From Spirochaetales bacterium (GTDB taxonomy: Bacteria; Spirochaetota; GWE2-31-10): a stretch of DNA of 64,000 nt. The DNA lies in the NCBI GenBank assembly GCA_017624275.1, contig JAGANG010000035.1:65003-129002 (forward strand), written 5' to 3'. The notes under the pieces were generated by a model that did not search any database, was not told where the DNA came from, and saw nothing but the letters and a program-made list of their open reading frames with translations. Position 1 is the first letter of the stretch; every line of letters starts with the position of its first letter. Made by a program: the position numbers and the translations under genes. Below, one piece after another: positions 51,808 to 60,859 of the stretch.

Positions 51808-52674
51808 TTATTTAATTATACTGCGAACTCTGTTTTGTTTTTCTATCAAGATTTTTTTATAGTCGTTAAATGAGAAAAAGAGATTTTTGTACATTTCAGA
51901 AAATTTTTCTGCAATAACTAGAACTTCTTCTTCATTAGGCATTACATAACGTTCTGCTTTTGGCGTTTTTTTCATCATTTCAAGATGATATGTCACATAA
52001 AAATCTTTTTGCTTTAAAATATTCATAATTTCAGATTCATCTATAAATCTATACGCTTTTATACATTCCGATGTATCAATATCAAAAGAATTTGAAGGAT
52101 TGGCTTCTCTGCAAGTTCTGCTTAAATTATCAATAACTTTGAAAAATACTTCAATATCTTGTGACGGCGGAGACTTTTGGAGAAAATTAGCCTTGTATTT
52201 GTAATCGATAGCCGGATTTTTACGAAGGAAAGCTCTGAAATCTTCGTCAGGTAAATATACTTCCATGTACAACAATTCTTGTAACATTTTAAGGATTTCA
52301 GTAAACATATTAAGCAATTCGGTAACCCAGGTAGACGGACATAAAGTATCATCATATCTGCGTTTAGCATTCTTTTTTTCAGTTACCCATGCTTTGTATT
52401 TTTTCCAGTTAAAATTGATTTTTTTTCTATTAATATAATTTTCAAGCCAATCTTTATCCTTAGTAATGGCAATATAAAAACGTTCTAAAAAGTGAACTAT
52501 AGAATAATATGACGGTGCATTTGTCAGTATTGAATCAACAGAAGCCTTTTCATCTATTTCAAATTCTCTTGTTTTTTTCATGAAAAAAACTTCTATTATG
52601 TGATAAATCTCTTTAATTTCGTTGTCTTTTTCTTTTAATACACTAGGGTCTTTCCCTAAAATAATTTCACTCAT
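51808..52674 (-). CDS. Unknown protein, paralogue B of a tandem pair
   Basis: 288 residues, paralogous to the adjacent downstream gene. Conserved blocks: YYSIVHFLERFYIAITKDKD, RRYDDTLCPSTWVTEL, PAIDYKYKANFLQKSPPSQD and DTSECIKAYRFIDE. Soluble and helical. It starts 12 nt after the M49-like peptidase gene and is 16 nt before paralogue A. No family was recognised, and I know no experimental function. Its partner may form a heterodimer (inference from tandem order). Confidence 0.75.
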   Translation of the reverse strand: MSEIILGKDPSVLKEKDNEIKEIYHIIEVFFMKKTREFEIDEKASVDSILTNAPSYYSIVHFLERFYIAITKDKDWLENYINRKKINFNWKKYKAWVTEKKNAKRRYDDTLCPSTWVTELLNMFTEILKMLQELLYMEVYLPDEDFRAFLRKNPAIDYKYKANFLQKSPPSQDIEVFFKVIDNLSRTCREANPSNSFDIDTSECIKAYRFIDESEIMNILKQKDFYVTYHLEMMKKTPKAERYVMPNEEEVLVIAEKFSEMYKNLFFSFNDYKKILIEKQNRVRSIIK

Positions 52675-52686
52675 GATATTCCCTCT

Positions 52687-54297
52687 TTATTCTTCATCTT
52701 GGAATGGTTCTGTTTCTCCGGCAAACGGGAAATAAGGAAGAATATCGATAGGCAAATCTTTCATTTTTTTAATAAAATCTTCAACAACCACAGAAGGTTT
52801 TTCGTATTTTTTTATGAAAGAATCTGCCATTTCATAATTTCCTTCACCTTGAATAGTCAATAATAAAGTCAATAGTTTTTCTATTGCCATTTCCATTTTT
52901 CGTAAATCGGCTGTAATACTTAATGAAGAGTCTTGAAGTTTTAAAATAGCTCCTTCTTCAACAAGAAAATTCCATTGAATTATATTTGCAATTCCGTGGT
53001 GGTTATTTTGACCGAAACGAATAGAACGCAACATACCGGTTAAATAAGTAAAAATCAGTTCTGTAATATTACAATCTGTCAGAAATCCTTGTTTTATTAG
53101 ATAAAACAAAAGATATAAACCCATAACATCAGCCTTCGCCTCTTCTATTACAGAATATAAATCTTTTAAATAATAAGAAACATCACGTAATTCTCCGTCA
53201 TCATCTTTAATCATTCCGATTCCAAGCCCGTGACTGATTTCATGCAAAATTATATGATTAAAATATGCATTAAATGCGATTTTTTCCTTGTCTCTTTCAC
53301 CAAAGACAACATCAGCGATAGGTAACATTATAGAATCAAATTTTGCTTTAATCACATTATGCATAATAATTTTTTTTGCACCGAATTCCGCTCTGATTTT
53401 TTGTGAATTAGGAAGATTAAAAGCAGCTGTTACTACCGGACCGCGTCCGTCTCCGGCACTGTAAATTACATCAACTATTGTAAGTTGAGATTTTCGTTCT
53501 ACTTTATTTTTTTTATAATTTTCAGGAACCGGTAAAAGAGATTGTAATGTATCGGTCAGCTTCAAAATTTGCTGGGTTTTGTGTAATTGAACTTCATTTT
53601 TTATTGTTATAAATGAAGTAAAAGATGTTTTATATCCTAAAAATCTATCGTCATAATATTCGTAAGCACCGATTAGCGGCTCGATTGAATTATTTTCTAA
53701 TTGAATCCAACGAATGTCTGCTTCTTCAAAATTATTTGTAATAAAAGCATTTGCCTGTGCATTGAGAAAGGATTTTAAATAAAAGTTTTCGGTAGCATCG
53801 CCGGCGTCATAAAGCATGTGAGCAATCATCACAAGTTTATCTCTGTAATAATCGGAATATTTTCGGGCAATAAGTCCGCCCTTTTCATCACGTACAATTA
53901 CCGTATACGGAGAACAAAAATCATCTTCGTCTTCCGGATGATTTTTTAACCATTCATTCCACTCTTCAATGGTTAAATCTTCCGGATAAAATCCGCAAAC
54001 ATCATGTTGAACATAATCTTTTATGAAAACTGTATTGTCAAATTCGTTTACACCGCCAGCCATGATATAAAATATTTTCAAAAGAGAATCTTTTTTTTGT
54101 TCTTTCAGTGATTCAATAATTTTAGCGTTTTGCGGCGAACGTTGCACCATATACAAATCTTGAATATATTTTGTCGCTTCAATCAAATAACTTAACACAT
54201 TTTTTTGTGACTCTGATAAGTGAGATGTGTCAGCTTCTATTTTGGTTACTTTTAAATATTTTTTTAGAGAACTTACAGAGATTTCTTTAAATTTCAT
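52687..54297 (-). CDS. Zinc peptidase of M49 (dipeptidyl-peptidase III)-like family
   Basis: 536 residues, cytosolic (no signal). Zinc site HEISHG (352-357) and a downstream glutamate helix VIEEAKADVMGLYLL (E385/E386, D390), the HExxH...EExxxD pattern of the short bacterial M49-related group. The DPP III motif HELLGH has one more residue, so the family is related, not identical. The N-terminal half (DYYRDKLVMIAHMLYDAGDAT, ALYSxGDGRGP-type AGDGRGPV) is typical of this group. Starts 14 nt after the HisIE-like gene. Substrates are probably small peptides. Confidence 0.8.
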   Translation of the reverse strand: MKFKEISVSSLKKYLKVTKIEADTSHLSESQKNVLSYLIEATKYIQDLYMVQRSPQNAKIIESLKEQKKDSLLKIFYIMAGGVNEFDNTVFIKDYVQHDVCGFYPEDLTIEEWNEWLKNHPEDEDDFCSPYTVIVRDEKGGLIARKYSDYYRDKLVMIAHMLYDAGDATENFYLKSFLNAQANAFITNNFEEADIRWIQLENNSIEPLIGAYEYYDDRFLGYKTSFTSFITIKNEVQLHKTQQILKLTDTLQSLLPVPENYKKNKVERKSQLTIVDVIYSAGDGRGPVVTAAFNLPNSQKIRAEFGAKKIIMHNVIKAKFDSIMLPIADVVFGERDKEKIAFNAYFNHIILHEISHGLGIGMIKDDDGELRDVSYYLKDLYSVIEEAKADVMGLYLLFYLIKQGFLTDCNITELIFTYLTGMLRSIRFGQNNHHGIANIIQWNFLVEEGAILKLQDSSLSITADLRKMEMAIEKLLTLLLTIQGEGNYEMADSFIKKYEKPSVVVEDFIKKMKDLPIDILPYFPFAGETEPFQDEE

Positions 54298-54311
54298 ATT
54301 AATTCAAATCC

Positions 54312-54857
54312 TTACATACGATTTCTAAGTTCTTCTAAAACTTTATCAAAAGGAATTTCTTTTGATACCAAATATACCATGAGATGATACAAAACATCGG
54401 CAGATTCATAAATTGTTTCTGCTAAGTCATTACGAGCTAATATTACTTCAATTGTCTCTTCACCAAGCTTTTTAAGAATTTTCTCTTCACCTTTTTGAAA
54501 TAGATGAGTTGTATAAGAATTTTTCGGCATATCTTGTTTTCTTTGTCGGATTGTCGCTTCAAGTGCTTTTAACACATCAGACAACGGCATATTTTTATCT
54601 TCACATACATTAGATGAATTTTTCTTTAATTTTATAATAATTTTATCATTATTAATAACAACATCTTCCGTTACCGGGGAAAAACCTTCAATTAAATGTT
54701 CTACAACTCTTCCGTTTTCCGTATATTCCCAAATAACATTATTTTCTATGGTTTTTGACCATGCTTTACTGTTCATCATACAAGAGTAAATATTTTTATC
54801 TCCGTCTGTAATTTCACAATGATAAACTGGTATAGCATTAAAATCTGGTTGTTTCAT
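54312..54857 (-). CDS. hisE: HisIE-like protein: degenerate HisI domain plus HisE
   Basis: 181 residues. The C-terminal half (about 92-181) is a phosphoribosyl-ATP pyrophosphohydrolase of the all-alpha NTP-pyrophosphatase fold: LEATIRQRKQD, KILKKLGEETIEVILA (EExxE) and ESADVLYHLMVYL. The N-terminal half keeps the HisI shape (MMNSKAWSKTIENNVIWEYT) but lacks the catalytic cysteines and the W-KGETSG segment, so the cyclohydrolase is dead. No other his gene is nearby. It may hydrolyse another nucleotide. First gene of the six-gene operon. Confidence 0.8.
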   Translation of the reverse strand: MKQPDFNAIPVYHCEITDGDKNIYSCMMNSKAWSKTIENNVIWEYTENGRVVEHLIEGFSPVTEDVVINNDKIIIKLKKNSSNVCEDKNMPLSDVLKALEATIRQRKQDMPKNSYTTHLFQKGEEKILKKLGEETIEVILARNDLAETIYESADVLYHLMVYLVSKEIPFDKVLEELRNRM

Positions 54858-54974
54858 TTTATAAATATCCTTTCAATAAAAAAGTCGTACTATTATATAA
54901 AACAACAATAAAAATAGCAATGCTGTTTTCTCGGAGTTAATGTGAAAAATAGTACAATATTTTATCCTTATCTA

Positions 54975-56762
54975 CTACAAAAGACTTTTGTACATTGATA
55001 AATATTGATTTGTTGATTTATCCCAATTGAAACGGACTTGAGCTGCCGTATTACGCATATGTTGCAAGTTCCCATTATCATAAAAGCAAGTTAATGCTCT
55101 GTCGACTGTTTTTAAAAATGATTCAAATATTGAAGTTTCTTGTGTCGCTGAAAATTTAAAACCGGTTTCATTGTCTGTGACGGTATCATGCAATCCTCCG
55201 ATATCATGTACTATAGGTAAAGTTCCGTAACGCATTGCTATTAATTGACTGATTCCGCAAGGTTCATAATAAGACGGCATTAAAAAAAAGTCTGCATAGC
55301 CGTACAACATTTTTCCTAATTCATCATCAAAAACATTGAAATACAAACAATTTTCATGTTGATTAAGAATTTCTGCGTTCCTTTCAAGATTTCCTGTCCC
55401 GGTAAAAATAAACATTGCATCATTATTCAATAATTTTTCAATAGATTGAATATTTTCTTTTGAAAATAGAATTCCGACTTTTTGTTCTGCTGTTCTGCCG
55501 ACAAATACAAACAGCGGTTTTTTTAAATATTCCTCAGTTTTTACAGAAGATAAATGTGATTTTACTTGGTGATAATTGAAAAACTTTTTCTTATGTCTCG
55601 AATAAATTTCGTCGGTAAAAGAAGATATTTCTTGTAAAAATTTAGCTTTCCCCTCTTCTTTTTTATTTTGCCAATTTTTCTCACCTGTATCAAAAGGATA
55701 AATCAAAGATTTAGGATTGTGAAAATCATAATCTATTCCATTTATAATTCCGGTTAATCGATTATTAATAAATTTGTTGTTTAAATCATTTTCCAAACCA
55801 CACCCGCAAGCTTGATTTTCCGAATCGTGAAGTGTTATTTCCGATGCATAAGTTTTGCTGACCGTGTTTACTTGATCTGATAAATTTATGGCTGCACGCA
55901 TTGGATTAAAACACAAACAACTTTTATTTATTAATTGTTGAAAAATATATTCTTTTTCATTTTCAGAAAGAGTTCCGTCTATTAAATAGCGTTTTATTGA
56001 ATCATCAAATTTATAAATATTTTTTAATTTACCGTGTAATTTTGGATTATTTATAGTTTTAAACAGTAAATGATTCAATTCGTCTTTTGACAATGGTTGT
56101 TTTTCTGCAGGATAACAAATTTGTTGAAGTAATAAATTTTTGCTTAATCTTTTCCACAATACCGGGCTCCAACTGCGAAAAGAACTTTGTCCTAAAATAT
56201 CAAACGGCAATACAAAAGGACGAATTCCTTGGTAGTTTAAGTTATGTATCGTAAAAACAGTTTTTACCCGATTGCGTAATTCTTGGAATTTAGCTGAATA
56301 ATTTAATAATAAAAATAAGAAGCCGGTATGCCAATCATGACAATGTAATAAGTTTACATTTTTGAACAAGTCACAACGCAAAAGAATTTCAAGAACTGCT
56401 TTGCTGTAAAATGAGAATCTGCGTGCGTCATCTTCAAAGGGCCCTTTTTTTACTGAATTGCTGTTTATATATACGTTAGAATATTTTCCGCTGAAAAATG
56501 TTTTATTATGAATAAAATAAAAAGATACGCCGTTATGATTAAAATATTTTAGTTTTACAATGTAAGGTCTTTTAGAAAAATTTACGGTACAATGATAAAT
56601 TGTTTTTGCTTTTACGTTGTCGGCGTATCCTGGCAAAAATACTGAAATTGAGTCAACTTTATCTTTTAGATTATGAGATAAATCGTTTACCACATCACCC
56701 AGTCCACCGACTTTTGCAAAACCGGTACATTCTGCTGCTATCATTGCCACATTAATTTTCAT
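54975..56762 (-). CDS. glgA: Glycogen synthase GlgA with central insertion
   Basis: GT5 glycosyltransferase that adds glucose from ADP-glucose to glycogen. N-terminal KVGGLGDVV (17-25) is the ADP-glucose site; LLHCHDWHTGF and TIHNLNYQGI follow; the C-terminal PSYYEPCGISQLIAMRYGT is the donor-binding loop. At 595 residues it is about 100 longer than usual. An extra charged, helical stretch of about 80 residues lies at about 195-285, between the NLxYQG and NTVSKTYASEIT motifs. The start is ATG 56762 with GAGG 8 nt upstream, not the frame's first codon at 56831. Confidence 0.93.
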   Translation of the reverse strand: MKINVAMIAAECTGFAKVGGLGDVVNDLSHNLKDKVDSISVFLPGYADNVKAKTIYHCTVNFSKRPYIVKLKYFNHNGVSFYFIHNKTFFSGKYSNVYINSNSVKKGPFEDDARRFSFYSKAVLEILLRCDLFKNVNLLHCHDWHTGFLFLLLNYSAKFQELRNRVKTVFTIHNLNYQGIRPFVLPFDILGQSSFRSWSPVLWKRLSKNLLLQQICYPAEKQPLSKDELNHLLFKTINNPKLHGKLKNIYKFDDSIKRYLIDGTLSENEKEYIFQQLINKSCLCFNPMRAAINLSDQVNTVSKTYASEITLHDSENQACGCGLENDLNNKFINNRLTGIINGIDYDFHNPKSLIYPFDTGEKNWQNKKEEGKAKFLQEISSFTDEIYSRHKKKFFNYHQVKSHLSSVKTEEYLKKPLFVFVGRTAEQKVGILFSKENIQSIEKLLNNDAMFIFTGTGNLERNAEILNQHENCLYFNVFDDELGKMLYGYADFFLMPSYYEPCGISQLIAMRYGTLPIVHDIGGLHDTVTDNETGFKFSATQETSIFESFLKTVDRALTCFYDNGNLQHMRNTAAQVRFNWDKSTNQYLSMYKSLL

Positions 56763-56879
56763 ATTTATTACCTCATTTAAGTTTAAATTTTTAGTTTTTG
56801 ACTTTTTACGTCCTTTTATGTATATCAACATCTAAAATTATAGAATTATAATAAATATTATGAAATTAGGAGATTAAAA

Positions 56880-57590
56880 TTGATTCAAAATTATTTTGAC
56901 ATTTTTGATATGATGATGCGTGCGTGCATCTTGTTAGGACTGATTTTTATGGTATTCAGTCATTTTGTATTAATTATGAAAAATAGAAAAGCAAATGAAG
57001 GAATGGAAGTTCTGCATTATTATAAAGGTTTTGTTGTACAAAAATTGCCGTTATATTCAACATATATCTGTTCTACATTGCTGGCTTTTTCTATATTCAG
57101 AATAGGTTCTATACTTAAAGTCGACTCTGCTCATGTTCCGTCTTTGTCATTATGGGGAATAACTTTTGTATCCGGAGAAGAATTAAAGCAAAATATGACA
57201 GCTGTATATATAATTTGTATTGTCGGTGCAATTTTATATTTAATTGCTTCAATACTTTATAATACAGCACAAGTTCAATTGGGTAAAAATTATTCAATGG
57301 ATGTAGATATAAAATACGGCTACAGATTAAAAACAAATGAGTTATACGGCTTTGTTCGTCATCCTTTATATTTGGCTGATTTTTTATTGTGGCTTTGTGC
57401 GTCTTTAGCTCTTTTATCCTGGAGTTTATTTTTGTGGACAGTTTGTATTCATATTCCACTTTATCTACATAGAGCAAAGGCTGAAGATGAATTACTGGAA
57501 TATTATTGGAAAGATGAATATAGAGAATACAAAGAAAATACAGGAGCCTTTTTTCCTATAATTTCTGATAATAAATTGAAACGCAGATAA
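56880..57590 (+). CDS. Isoprenylcysteine-carboxyl-methyltransferase-like membrane protein
   Basis: 236 residues, about five membrane helices. The C-terminal block GFVRHPLYLADFLLWLCASL, then RAKAEDELLEYYWKDEYREY is the SAM-binding signature of the ICMT/PEMT family (RHPxY...E--L...Y--Y). Small-molecule or lipid methyl acceptor unknown. The start is TTG 56880, with AGGAG 7 nt upstream; no in-frame ATG precedes. The pseudouridine synthase gene overlaps by 1 nt. Confidence 0.8.
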   Translation: MIQNYFDIFDMMMRACILLGLIFMVFSHFVLIMKNRKANEGMEVLHYYKGFVVQKLPLYSTYICSTLLAFSIFRIGSILKVDSAHVPSLSLWGITFVSGEELKQNMTAVYIICIVGAILYLIASILYNTAQVQLGKNYSMDVDIKYGYRLKTNELYGFVRHPLYLADFLLWLCASLALLSWSLFLWTVCIHIPLYLHRAKAEDELLEYYWKDEYREYKENTGAFFPIISDNKLKRR

Positions 57591-58258
57591 TGGAAATACT
57601 TGAAATTTTCAAAAAAGACGGAATCCTTGCCGTAATAAAACCGCAAGGATTTGCGTCTGTTCCCGGGAAACTACCGGATATATGTTCTGCTGTATTAAAA
57701 AAATATCCTCATATTGCACAAGTAAACGGTTTTAATAAATCTGAAGGCGGGCTTTTGAATCGACTGGATAATGAAACCGGAGGAATCTTACTTTTTGCAG
57801 AAACAGATGAGGCTTTTGAATATTATAAAAAAGCTATAATTAATAAATATTATTATGCAATAACGAATCGTAGACCTGAATGGATTGAAAAAGATGTTGA
57901 TTTCCCTATTGCACACCATTACAGTGACAAGGCGAGAATGGTTACAATTATTCCTGATAAAGAAAAATCGTTAAAATATCGTGGAAAACCTCAAAATGCA
58001 CAGACTCATTTGCGTTTTATAAAAGAAATTGATTTTCAAATACTGATAGAAGCTCAAATTACAAAAGGATGTCGACATCAAATCAGATGCCATATGGCAT
58101 CTGTTAATTTACCGATTTTAGGAGATAAGCTGTACAGTAAAACAAAAAATGCGACAACTTATCATCAATTGTATTGTTATAAGGTCGCATTTAAAACATT
58201 ATCCGGAGAAAATGTCGAAATAGAACATATTCCGGAAGAATTGAAAAAATTCTTTTAG
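57590..58258 (+). CDS. RluA-family pseudouridine synthase
   Basis: 222 residues. The catalytic Asp lies in LLNRLDNETGGILLFA (about residue 64), the RLDxxTxG signature. KPQGFASVPGK, RHQIRCHMASVNLPILGDKLY also fit. No S4 domain, and it is short, so it is the YqcB/TruC-like or RluA core group. Target RNA site unknown. Its ATG overlaps the methyltransferase stop by 1 nt. Convergent with the lipoprotein gene at 58262. Confidence 0.88.
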   Translation: MEILEIFKKDGILAVIKPQGFASVPGKLPDICSAVLKKYPHIAQVNGFNKSEGGLLNRLDNETGGILLFAETDEAFEYYKKAIINKYYYAITNRRPEWIEKDVDFPIAHHYSDKARMVTIIPDKEKSLKYRGKPQNAQTHLRFIKEIDFQILIEAQITKGCRHQIRCHMASVNLPILGDKLYSKTKNATTYHQLYCYKVAFKTLSGENVEIEHIPEELKKFF

Positions 58259-58261
58259 CTA

Positions 58262-58744
58262 TTAAAAAGCCGGTTTTATTTTCTTTTCACGCATTTTTTC
58301 AATTTCAGGTCTTACTTCATAAGGATCGAAAACATTCTCTGCATGATCAATTTTTTCTAAAAGTAATGTTGCCAATACCGTAAACTTTTCATTTTCTGCA
58401 CGTTCTTCATCACTTCCAAGTTCTCTGAACAGAAAAAATACGGAATCTAAATATTTCTTTGCAACTTTATATGTTTTCAATTCATAATAGTTGTAACCAA
58501 TCAAATAGTTAGTCATAACTTTTTCTTTATCCGGGAACTTTTGATTCATTTCATTTAAAGTTTTTATCGCACTTAAATATTTACGTCTGTTTGTAAAAGA
58601 TTGGGCTTCCAATAGATAATTATCAAAAATCCACTTTTCTCTTTTTTTTCGTTTAGCTTCCGAGAAAGAAGCACATGATAAACAAGTTGACAGTATAAAA
58701 AATCCACATAAAAAAATTGTGACATGTTTAAAAAAGACTTTCAT
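58262..58744 (-). CDS. TPR-like lipoprotein
   Basis: 160 residues. Lipoprotein signal with Cys in ILSTCLSCASF (about residue 24). The remainder is a short TPR-like array: FDNYLLEAQSFTNRRKYLSA, IGYNYYELKTYKVAKKYLDS. A highly charged segment follows the lipid anchor. A role in outer-membrane assembly (as for BamD-type lipoproteins) is possible, but it is too short for BamD. It lies 20 nt after the gene at 58765 and so is co-transcribed with it. Confidence 0.75.
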   Translation of the reverse strand: MKVFFKHVTIFLCGFFILSTCLSCASFSEAKRKKREKWIFDNYLLEAQSFTNRRKYLSAIKTLNEMNQKFPDKEKVMTNYLIGYNYYELKTYKVAKKYLDSVFFLFRELGSDEERAENEKFTVLATLLLEKIDHAENVFDPYEVRPEIEKMREKKIKPAF

Positions 58745-58764
58745 TTAACGTCTCCATTAATTAA

Positions 58765-59463
58765 TTACATTTTATCTTGCAAATATCGTGTCATCAAACG
58801 ATAAATATCTTTTATAAATCTCTCATTAAGTTCTGATAAGCGTTGAGCTTCCAAAGGCTTTGAAGAAACTGTCCTCACTATATATTTTTTCTTAATTTTT
58901 GCAATATTTTTCTTATTTCTGTTTTGTATTTCTACAATATACGTCATTTGAGTATTTACATTTTTTATCAGATTAAATTCTCCGCTTTGATAATTATCGA
59001 TAAATACATGAATTTCCGGTGTGTTAGCCGGATTTTCCACACTTCTGAAAAAAGTAGTTTTTATATTTTTTCCTTGGATAAATTTGAACAATTTCATTTC
59101 CAAATCACTTTTATTTTTATCCAACACATTTAGGTAAAATTTTTCTTCTTCCTCTGATAAGTAAATATCATTAGTTTCTGTAACATTTTCCGTTTCTTCT
59201 GAATTTTCTTCTTTTGTTTCCGTTTGAGGCATTTGTTCATCACTTGAAAGATCAGAAAGATTTTCTTCTATTTGTTCAATATTTTCTTGTTCTGCTTCAT
59301 TTAATTTTATTTCTTTTGATTCTGACTTTAGATATTTGCCGTTTATTTTAGTTTTTTCATTAAAAGTTATGTTAAATAAAATCTTCTCGGGAAAAACTTT
59401 ATTTGTCCCGAACATAAAAAAAGGCAATAGCATTAACAATAAAAATAAACTTTTTCTTAACAT
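58765..59463 (-). CDS. Secreted acidic protein, unknown function
   Basis: 232 residues from the ATG at 59463 (MLRKSLFLLLMLLPFFM). The frame extends to 59508, but AGGGTG lies before 59463 and the signal peptide begins there. After a signal peptide, residues about 50-115 are an extremely Glu-rich low-complexity section. The C-terminal half (FFRSVENPANTPEIHVFIDN, YIVEIQNRNKKNIAKIKKKY) is a beta-rich domain without recognised family. Probably periplasmic. Upstream of the lipoprotein gene in one unit. Confidence 0.65.
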   Translation of the reverse strand: MLRKSLFLLLMLLPFFMFGTNKVFPEKILFNITFNEKTKINGKYLKSESKEIKLNEAEQENIEQIEENLSDLSSDEQMPQTETKEENSEETENVTETNDIYLSEEEEKFYLNVLDKNKSDLEMKLFKFIQGKNIKTTFFRSVENPANTPEIHVFIDNYQSGEFNLIKNVNTQMTYIVEIQNRNKKNIAKIKKKYIVRTVSSKPLEAQRLSELNERFIKDIYRLMTRYLQDKM

Positions 59464-59635
59464 TAATTTCACCCTACTACTGATAAAATTTAATTGCTTA
59501 TACTGCAATTTATATATAAAAACAACATATTCTTTTTTATGTCAAAGAAGAATAGACTGTTTGATAATTAGGAAAAATTATAGTATTATTTCCTTTATTT
59601 TATTAACAACTAATATATATATATTGGATATTTTT

Positions 59636-60859
59636 ATGTATAAGAACATATTTGGACAAGAAAAAGTTACCAATATTCTACAAAATGAAATCTCATTTAG
59701 TCCTCCTACTCTAGCTCATTCTATGATTTTTCACGGAAATCATTATACTGGAAAACTTTCTGCAGCATTAGAAACTGCACGTTTAATAAACTGTACCAGA
59801 GAAAAAGCTGATAATTGTACTTGTTCTAATTGTGTTGCAATACGTAATCTTACATTCAATGGTCTTGTTATTCTTTCTCGTCGAAATTATTATTATGAAA
59901 TAATAGAGACTTTAAGCTGCTATCGTCAAAAAAAACTTCCACATTTACGTGATAAACTTTATCGAGCAATCAGATTATCATTTACTCCGTTGCAAGATTT
60001 TTTGATTGAGAATACTCCGATGGCTGACAGTGATAAAAAACAGCTTCAAACTTTAGGAAGTAAATTCGCAGATTTTATAGATAAACCTGAATATACTTCC
60101 ACAGAACTTGAGGATATTGAAAAAGGTGCAACATTCTTTTTGAACCTTTATAAAAATAAAAACATTCCGGTAAACGTGATTCGTAATATGTTAGATTGGT
60201 CATATATGACATTACCGGAAGGAAAAAAAGTTGTTATCATCGATAATGTCGATCAATTAGAAACGTCTTCGGAAAATGTATTATTAAAGCGTTTGGAAGA
60301 ACCTTCTGACGATTTGTATTTTATTTTATTGGCGGAAAATAACAGTCGTGTGTTGCAAACTATTAAATCTCGATGCAGAGCGTATTATTTTAAAGATTTA
60401 TCGAATGAAGCTAAAAATAATGTTTTACAAAATATCTATTTGCAAAACGATCCGAATATTTATTCGTCTATTTATGAATATTTTCATCAAAAAGACCCTA
60501 TTTTACCCGGAAATTTAAAAGCCAAAGTTGACAAATTAATAAATTTAGTTTTTCAAAAAAATGTTAATTTTTCCGAGCTGTACTTATTTATCGAAAGCGA
60601 GAAAAATAAAGAAATATTATTAGGTATAACAAAAGAATTGTATTCTGTAATCTCGAATGAAATTTCATTATATGAAAATAAAAATACCCAAACAGAATAT
60701 TTCAGTTTACGTTCTTTCCCATTAAAATTTTTAAGGGAAATTGAAAAAGATTTAAAGTTGCGTATTGAGCGAACATCGGCATTGAATTTGACTCCGAAAA
60801 CTCAATTAGAAGGAATTTTGTATCCAATTAAGGAGATGATTTTACATGCAAATAGGTAA
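59636..60859 (+). CDS. holB: DNA polymerase III delta-prime-like clamp-loader subunit
   Basis: 407 residues. AAA+ clamp-loader fold: IFGQEKVTNILQNEIS at the start, Walker A FHGNHYTGKLSAA, zinc-binding cysteines in NCTREKADNCTCSNC, KVVIIDNVDQLETSSENVLL (Walker B region) and a LLKRLEEPSDDLYFILLAEN-SRVLQTIKSRC sensor segment. In this family the Walker A is often inactive. The frame opens at 59336, but the ATG at 59636 gives the normal HolB start. It overlaps the histidine kinase gene by 14 nt. Confidence 0.88.
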   Translation: MYKNIFGQEKVTNILQNEISFSPPTLAHSMIFHGNHYTGKLSAALETARLINCTREKADNCTCSNCVAIRNLTFNGLVILSRRNYYYEIIETLSCYRQKKLPHLRDKLYRAIRLSFTPLQDFLIENTPMADSDKKQLQTLGSKFADFIDKPEYTSTELEDIEKGATFFLNLYKNKNIPVNVIRNMLDWSYMTLPEGKKVVIIDNVDQLETSSENVLLKRLEEPSDDLYFILLAENNSRVLQTIKSRCRAYYFKDLSNEAKNNVLQNIYLQNDPNIYSSIYEYFHQKDPILPGNLKAKVDKLINLVFQKNVNFSELYLFIESEKNKEILLGITKELYSVISNEISLYENKNTQTEYFSLRSFPLKFLREIEKDLKLRIERTSALNLTPKTQLEGILYPIKEMILHANR

